Shown here: positions 59,797 to 64,000 of the stretch, piece by piece
How positions within the stretch are numbered: position 1 is the first letter of the stretch
Layout: the number at the start of each line of letters is the position of its first letter
Origin: Chromatiales bacterium
Lineage (GTDB): Bacteria > Pseudomonadota > Gammaproteobacteria > JAGRGH01
DNA: 64,000 nt
NCBI GenBank assembly: GCA_020445605.1
Contig: JAGRGH010000051.1
Location: 62,001 to 126,000 of the forward strand
Direction: 5' to 3'
The notes under the pieces: model-generated
Told to the model about the DNA's origin: nothing
The model's database searches: none
The model's input: only the letters and a program-made list of their open reading frames with translations
Made by a program: the position numbers and the translations under genes

Positions 59797-60855
59797 TCAG
59801 TTCATCAGGTCGACTTCGACCCCCCTGGCCCGCAGGGCGTCCGCGCGCGACTGCACGAAGCGCTGAAAGCTCGGCTGTGTGCGGTAGGCCCCCTCGCCGA
59901 CATAGGCCAGTGACGCCTGCACGTGGAACGACTTCAGGTAGCCCTCGGTGCGAAAAACCTCGGACCCGCCGGCATCGAAAAACACCAGGCTCGGCGTGTA
60001 GACCACCCCGAGTGCGCGGGCCCATGCAGCTGCGCTCGTAGTCTCGCCGGCGGGCGTCGTGAGCGACGTTGTCGAGTTCGCGTCGAGCACCGCGACGTCG
60101 AAACCGGCGAGCAATTCGCGCGTCGCGGCCCGGCTGAAGATGTCGCCGTGCAACTCGTCGCAAGCCCGGCAGTTGCCCTGATCGAACACCACCAGCAACG
60201 GGCGGCCAGAGAGTGCATCGCGAGCATTCAGGTGAAACGGCGGAGATAGAAAGCCCGGCCCCGCGCGCGATACGCCGAGGGTGCCGAACGCGGACTCGCG
60301 AGCCGCAACGAACGACCTGAATCCGGCACGCCCGCTGCCGCCGGCAGTCACATAGTCCAGCGCGGCTTCCAGTTGATCCGGCGGGTAGTACCCGTTGATG
60401 CGCAGCGCAACGGCGCCGTCGGAATCGAGCAGCAACAGGGTTGGCGTGAACATCACGCGCAGATCGGTCGAAAAATCCTTCTCGCTCCTAGCGCTGCCGT
60501 CGAACCCGGTCACCTCGCGATCGCCCCAGAGGTTGATCGCGATGACATCGTAATCTTGCCTGAGCTTCTGAACGATCGATGCGACGGCGAGATTCTCGCG
60601 CAGCAGCTTCGCGCAGTACGGACAGCCGTCCTGATAGAAGTAGAGCAGGACGCGGCGCCCGGCATCGCGCGCCTCGGCAACATCCTCGCGGATGTCCAGG
60701 AACGAGGACTTGAACCAGCCGGGTTTTTCCTCGTAGCCGGGATTGACCATGCCGGCGCCGAGCGCCGTTTCATGTGCGGTTGTCGCCGCCAGCGCACCGG
60801 CGACGGGCAACATCAGGGCCAGCGCGAGTAGTCGATGGACCCGCGCGGTGAGCAT
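59797..60855 (-). CDS. Secreted tandem thioredoxin-fold protein (SoxW-like)
   Basis: 352 residues. Signal peptide about 1-23 (LLALALMLPVAGALA). First thioredoxin-like domain with DGCPYCAKLL near residue 77 and cis-Pro loop FTPTLLLLDSDG. The second domain has GNCRACDELH near 229 and the cis-Pro loop YTPSLVFFDAGG. Periplasmic thiol-disulfide exchange is expected; SoxW-type proteins of sulfur oxidisers have related CPYC domains. Two active sites with different pairs (CPYC and CRAC) suggest electron relay within one chain. It follows the TolC-family gene by 4 bases. Confidence 0.87.
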   Translation of the reverse strand: MLTARVHRLLALALMLPVAGALAATTAHETALGAGMVNPGYEEKPGWFKSSFLDIREDVAEARDAGRRVLLYFYQDGCPYCAKLLRENLAVASIVQKLRQDYDVIAINLWGDREVTGFDGSARSEKDFSTDLRVMFTPTLLLLDSDGAVALRINGYYPPDQLEAALDYVTAGGSGRAGFRSFVAARESAFGTLGVSRAGPGFLSPPFHLNARDALSGRPLLVVFDQGNCRACDELHGDIFSRAATRELLAGFDVAVLDANSTTSLTTPAGETTSAAAWARALGVVYTPSLVFFDAGGSEVFRTEGYLKSFHVQASLAYVGEGAYRTQPSFQRFVQSRADALRARGVEVDLMN

Positions 60856-60859
60856 GTCT

Positions 60860-62173
60860 TCAGCCGGAACCGAGCAGCCGGTTCACGGCGTCGAGATCGG
60901 CGCGTGTCAGCGTGCCGGCGGCCCGTTTCAGTCGCAGGCCGTTCAGCAGGTAGTTGTAGCGTGACTGCGCGTAGTCGCGCCGCGCGGCGAACAGATCGCG
61001 CTGCGCATTTAGTACATCGACGATCGTGCGGGTGCCCACCTCGAATCCGGCCTCCGACGCATCGAGCGCACTCTGCGCCGAGACCGTGGCCAGCCGGAAC
61101 GCCTCGACCTGCCCCGCGCTGGAGACCACGCCGCGGTAGGCATCGCGAACCTGGCGATCGGCGGAACGACGCGCGCGCTCCAGTTCCTCGGTCGATTGCT
61201 CGAAACGGAACTGCGCCTCGCGCGTGGCGGAAACCACCGAGCCGCCGAGATACAGCGGCACGCTGAGTTGCAGGCTCAGCGCCGTCGTTTCGCTGCGGCT
61301 GGCCGATTCCGAATAGGCATGGCTGCCGACCAGGTCAACCGTCGGATGGTGGCCGGAACGCGCGAGTTCGATGCCACTGCGGGCGACTTCGGCGGCATTG
61401 CGGGCTGCGATGACACCAAGGTTGTTCTCGGCCGCCTGCGCGCTCCACGCATCCGGGTCGCTGGGCGACGGCAGCGCAAGTTCGATCTTTGCGTGCAGCG
61501 GTTCGAGCGACGGATTCGCCTGACCGGTGACCTCGCGCAGGGACTCGTGCGCATTGTCGAGCGCATTCTGCGCGACCAGCACGCGCGCCTGCGCGGCGTC
61601 GAACGCCGCTCGCGCCTCATGTACGGGGGTGATCGCAATCAGCCCGACATCGAAACGCTGACGGGCCTGGTCGAGCTGACGACCGATGGCCTTGAGTTCC
61701 GCCTGCGCAAACCCGAGGTCATCCTCGCCCGACAGAACGCCGAAATAGCGTTCCGCGACGCGAATGATCAGATCCTGCGCAGCATCCCCGTATTGCGCCT
61801 CGGCCTGGGCAATGGACGCATCGGCCTGTTCCAGGGCGACCCAGTAATCCTTGCGATACACCGGTTGCACGACGACCAGCGAGGCGTCGTTGTCGTCGAA
61901 ATACGAAACCCCGGACGGCGCGGTCAGCGAAGCGTTCTTGCGATCCTGACGCACACGCCCCACGCCGGCCTCGAACGACACCGCGGGCAGCAGTCGTGCG
62001 CGCGCCTGCGGCTTCGCCTCACGCACGGCGTCACGCGAGGCGCGGGCGGCGCGCAGCTGCGGATCGCCGGCGAGCGCCTGATCGTAGGCCGTAATGACAT
62101 CCGTGGCCGCATGCGTGGACGCGGCGAGCGCGAGCCCGGCGAAAGCGCTCAGAATTTGCAGGGGTTTGATCAC
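60860..62173 (-). CDS. TolC family outer membrane efflux protein
   Basis: 437 residues from GTG 62173, chosen because it directly opens a signal peptide (IKPLQILSAFAGLALAASTHA); GTG 62206 is possible. Outer membrane factor repeats: ITAYDQALAGDPQLRAARASRDAVREAKPQARARLLP, RFDVGLIAITPVHEARAAFDAAQARVL, SLQLSVPLYLGGSV and FEVGTRTIVDVLNAQRDLFAARRDYAQSRYNYLLNGLRL. These match TolC itself. Forms the exit duct for type I secretion and RND/MFP pumps; no pump genes are adjacent. Confidence 0.93.
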   Translation of the reverse strand: MIKPLQILSAFAGLALAASTHAATDVITAYDQALAGDPQLRAARASRDAVREAKPQARARLLPAVSFEAGVGRVRQDRKNASLTAPSGVSYFDDNDASLVVVQPVYRKDYWVALEQADASIAQAEAQYGDAAQDLIIRVAERYFGVLSGEDDLGFAQAELKAIGRQLDQARQRFDVGLIAITPVHEARAAFDAAQARVLVAQNALDNAHESLREVTGQANPSLEPLHAKIELALPSPSDPDAWSAQAAENNLGVIAARNAAEVARSGIELARSGHHPTVDLVGSHAYSESASRSETTALSLQLSVPLYLGGSVVSATREAQFRFEQSTEELERARRSADRQVRDAYRGVVSSAGQVEAFRLATVSAQSALDASEAGFEVGTRTIVDVLNAQRDLFAARRDYAQSRYNYLLNGLRLKRAAGTLTRADLDAVNRLLGSG

Positions 62174-62246
62174 AGCCTGGACCGGGGTGGACAGAACAAT
62201 GCGCACGAGTTTAGGCCATGGGTCGCCCGCTCGCCATTGCGAATGC

Positions 62247-62519
62247 TCAATCGCTGACTGAAGTGAAGCCCTCCGGGGCCTCGCCTCCGTCACCAAAGGC
62301 AAAGCGTTCCAGTTCACGTTCGAGAAACGCACGTGCCGCCGGATCGAAGACCTTCAGACGATGTTCGTTGATGAGCATGGTCTGACGTTCCAGCCAGCGT
62401 TGCCAGCCCTCACGGGAGACCTGATCGAACACGCGCTGACCGAGTTCGCCGGGGATGGGGGGGCGATCAAGACCGGGTGCCGCGCGGCCCAGGACGACAC
62501 ATTGGACGGTTCGACTCAT
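62247..62519 (-). CDS. yggX: Fe(2+)-trafficking protein YggX
   Basis: 90 residues. SRTVQCVVLGRAAPGLDRPPIPGELGQRVFDQVSREGWQ with the conserved cysteine C7, then WLERQTMLINEHRLKVFDP and FLERELERFAFG. Linked in enterobacteria to protecting iron-sulfur clusters from oxidation. The start overlaps the mutY stop (ATGA); mutY-yggX pairing is conserved and MutY is itself an Fe-S enzyme. Confidence 0.96.
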   Translation of the reverse strand: MSRTVQCVVLGRAAPGLDRPPIPGELGQRVFDQVSREGWQRWLERQTMLINEHRLKVFDPAARAFLERELERFAFGDGGEAPEGFTSVSD

Positions 62520-63607
62520 CGTGCTACTTCAGGTTCGTGGATTCGTTGCAGGCCCTGCAGCAAAGCACTGACGGGTGCCGGCATGCCGCCCGGGGCTGGC
62601 GTTCCGGGTTTATACCAGAGCCGGTCCGGCGCCTCCATGCAGCGACCGGACGGCGCATCGACGCGCAGCAACATCGGGCGTATCACCAGCGAAAAATGCG
62701 TGAATTCGTGCCGCAGCTCGGGCCATTGCAACAGCTCGCGGGGCGTCTCACCCAGCGAGCTTCGACACCACATCTGCGCGGTAGTGCCCGCCGGAAGTTC
62801 AGGCAGCGTCCACAGCCCGCCCCAGACGCCTCTGGGCGGGCGGCGCTCCAGCAGCACGCGTCCGTGCCGATCGCGAACGATGAGGAAATCACCGCTGCGC
62901 TCGGGTCGCACCCGCGCCGGCCGCGGGGTCGGCAACCGGCTGGTCAGCCCGTCGCGCGCGGCCTTGCAGTCGCCGGTGAATGGACAGGCCCCGCAGTCCG
63001 GACGCGTGCGTGTACAGCAGGTGGCCCCCAGGTCCATCAGGGCCTGCGTGTAGTCGGCGACCCGTTTGCGCGGTACCAGCGACTCACTGAGATCCCAGAG
63101 CCTGCCGGCGATCGCCGGGTTTCCGGGCCAACCCTCGACACCGAACACCCGCGCAAGTACGCGCTTGACGTTGCCGTCCAGGATCGCCGCGGGCCGCTCG
63201 TAGGCGAGCGCGACGATCGCGGCCGCCGTCGAACGCCCGATGCCGGGCAGTCGCTCGAGCAGGGCCGGATCGTCCGGGAACTCGCCCTCATGCTGCGCAA
63301 CGATCTCGCCCGCGCTGCGGTGCAGGTTGCGCGCCCGCGCGTAGTAGCCGAGCCCGGACCACAGGCCCAGCACCTGATCCAGTGACGCCGACGCGAGCGT
63401 GCCCACGTCCGGAAACCGCAGCATGAAGCGCTGGAAATACGGCAGGACGGTTTCCACGCGCGTCTGCTGCAACATCACCTCGGAGACCCAGACGCGGTAC
63501 GCCGTGCGCGGATGCTGCCAGGGCAGGTCCTGGCGTCCATGGCGTTCGAACCAGCCGAGCAACTGGCGGCGGAACCGCGCACGCTGGGCAGCAGCGGGGC
63601 CGGTCAC
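62516..63607 (-). CDS. mutY: Adenine DNA glycosylase
   Basis: 363 residues from GTG 63607, overlapping the upstream stop (GTGA). Removes A mispaired with 8-oxoG. Catalytic glutamate in EVMLQQTRVETVLPYF, HhH-Asp in LPGIGRSTAAAIVALAY and ILDGNVKRVLARVFG, and the [4Fe-4S] cysteines spaced C-x6-C-x2-C-x5-C in CTRTRPDCGACPFTGDC. C-terminal Nudix-like 8-oxoG recognition domain with ERRPPRGVWGGLWTLPE. Confidence 0.96.
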   Translation of the reverse strand: MTGPAAAQRARFRRQLLGWFERHGRQDLPWQHPRTAYRVWVSEVMLQQTRVETVLPYFQRFMLRFPDVGTLASASLDQVLGLWSGLGYYARARNLHRSAGEIVAQHEGEFPDDPALLERLPGIGRSTAAAIVALAYERPAAILDGNVKRVLARVFGVEGWPGNPAIAGRLWDLSESLVPRKRVADYTQALMDLGATCCTRTRPDCGACPFTGDCKAARDGLTSRLPTPRPARVRPERSGDFLIVRDRHGRVLLERRPPRGVWGGLWTLPELPAGTTAQMWCRSSLGETPRELLQWPELRHEFTHFSLVIRPMLLRVDAPSGRCMEAPDRLWYKPGTPAPGGMPAPVSALLQGLQRIHEPEVAR

Positions 63608-64000
63608 GGTGCCAGCGCCGCGTGCTCGATGCCCTCGACGCCGGCGCGCGATTCCTGCTCCAGCGCGCGGCGCACCAGCCACGGCCCGAGCAGGGGCGGC
63701 ACCCAGAACGCGGGCTCGAGTTCCGAGTGCATGCGCATGCCGGTCGAATCTGCGCGCCGCGCCAGCTCGACGACGATCCGACCGTAGCGAAAATCGGATT
63801 CGTCCGGAATCACGGTGGCAACGAATCGATCGGGCGTCTCGCGCTGCACGTGCTGCATCTGACGCATGGTCTTGCAGAACACCAGCACGCAGACGCGCGC
63901 CAGCGTCCGGACCGACTGTGAACCATCGACACGCCGCTCGACGACCTCGCTTTCGACGATCGCACCGCTCAGGCCGGACAGCCGGCCGTAGTCGGAGAGC
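63604..64000 (-). CDS. SRPBCC-type (START-like) lipid/ligand-binding protein, partial
   Basis: The last 131 residues are visible; the start lies beyond the right edge. LSDYGRLSGLSGAIVESEVVERR, VLVFCKTMRQMQHVQRE, VIPDESDFRYG and ELEPAFWVPPLLGPWLVRRAL fit a helix-grip SRPBCC protein seen upstream of mutY in some gammaproteobacteria. Role unknown; the fold binds hydrophobic ligands. Coupled to mutY by GTGA. Confidence 0.65.
   Translation of the reverse strand, partial: LSDYGRLSGLSGAIVESEVVERRVDGSQSVRTLARVCVLVFCKTMRQMQHVQRETPDRFVATVIPDESDFRYGRIVVELARRADSTGMRMHSELEPAFWVPPLLGPWLVRRALEQESRAGVEGIEHAALAP

Overview
This 64 kb window is GC-rich chromosomal DNA (about 65% by eye) from a gammaproteobacterium. 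The evidence is gene order: gyrA-serC-serA-pheA-hisC-tyrA-aroA-cmk-rpsA-ihfB-lapA-lapB-pyrF, pcnB-folK-dNK-panB-panC, queA-tgt-yajC-secD-secF, mutY-yggX, and an RNase E whose active-site numbering matches E. coli. A Chromatiales/Acidiferrobacterales-like lineage is my inference; no rRNA is present to test it. Most genes lie on the minus strand in tight operons with 1-4 base ATGA/GTGA overlaps.

Region 1-6335 is a carbon module: ppsA, porG, porA and porB (cut by the left edge), then class I aldolase fba followed by a lone ATP synthase epsilon gene, atpC. Together the enzymes could carry acetyl-CoA through pyruvate and PEP to fructose bisphosphate. Region 6508-16661 holds a membrane-anchored FGE-like protein without catalytic cysteines, prmB, cytochrome b561, an MFS carrier, a DUF4332 protein, a PhoQ-like kinase with no adjacent regulator, a MOSC protein, and rne behind a roughly 590-base leader. 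Region 16712-20948 is the pcnB/folate/pantothenate operon.

Region 21013-22776 is an accessory spot: tRNA-Glu(CTC), a REP-associated tyrosine transposase, repeats built on GGGCTCTGACCCC, and an AT-rich gene with a decayed exosortase-type C-terminus. An FHA-nucleotide cyclase fusion with altered active-site residues and valS follow. Three glycosyltransferases, galU, a WecA/WbpL-like transferase and a lone cysC form a surface-glycan region (26.9-32.6 kb). A second glycosyltransferase plus flippase pair lies upstream of gyrA (47.9-50.5 kb).

Region 33174-47686 is the housekeeping block from gyrA to pyrF. Region 50685-56394 is the Sec/queuosine block. Between tgt and queA, on the opposite strand, sits a compact candidate small RNA with its own -35/-10, a CCTCC-loop hairpin, a C/T-rich linker and a strong terminator. 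I consider this the most interesting unexplained element. The right end carries tRNA-Leu(CAA), an unknown membrane protein, a fatty acid hydroxylase, a 57-residue C-terminally anchored small protein, a recombinase relic beside tRNA-Glu(TTC), a tandem-thioredoxin protein, a TolC-family protein, yggX, mutY and a partial SRPBCC-like gene.

Other dispersed elements: two copies of a GCGGCAC-N6-GTGCCGC palindrome and two related GTTGAAAA-type hairpins between genes. No CRISPR array, rRNA, prophage or intact insertion sequence other than the REP-type transposase was seen.
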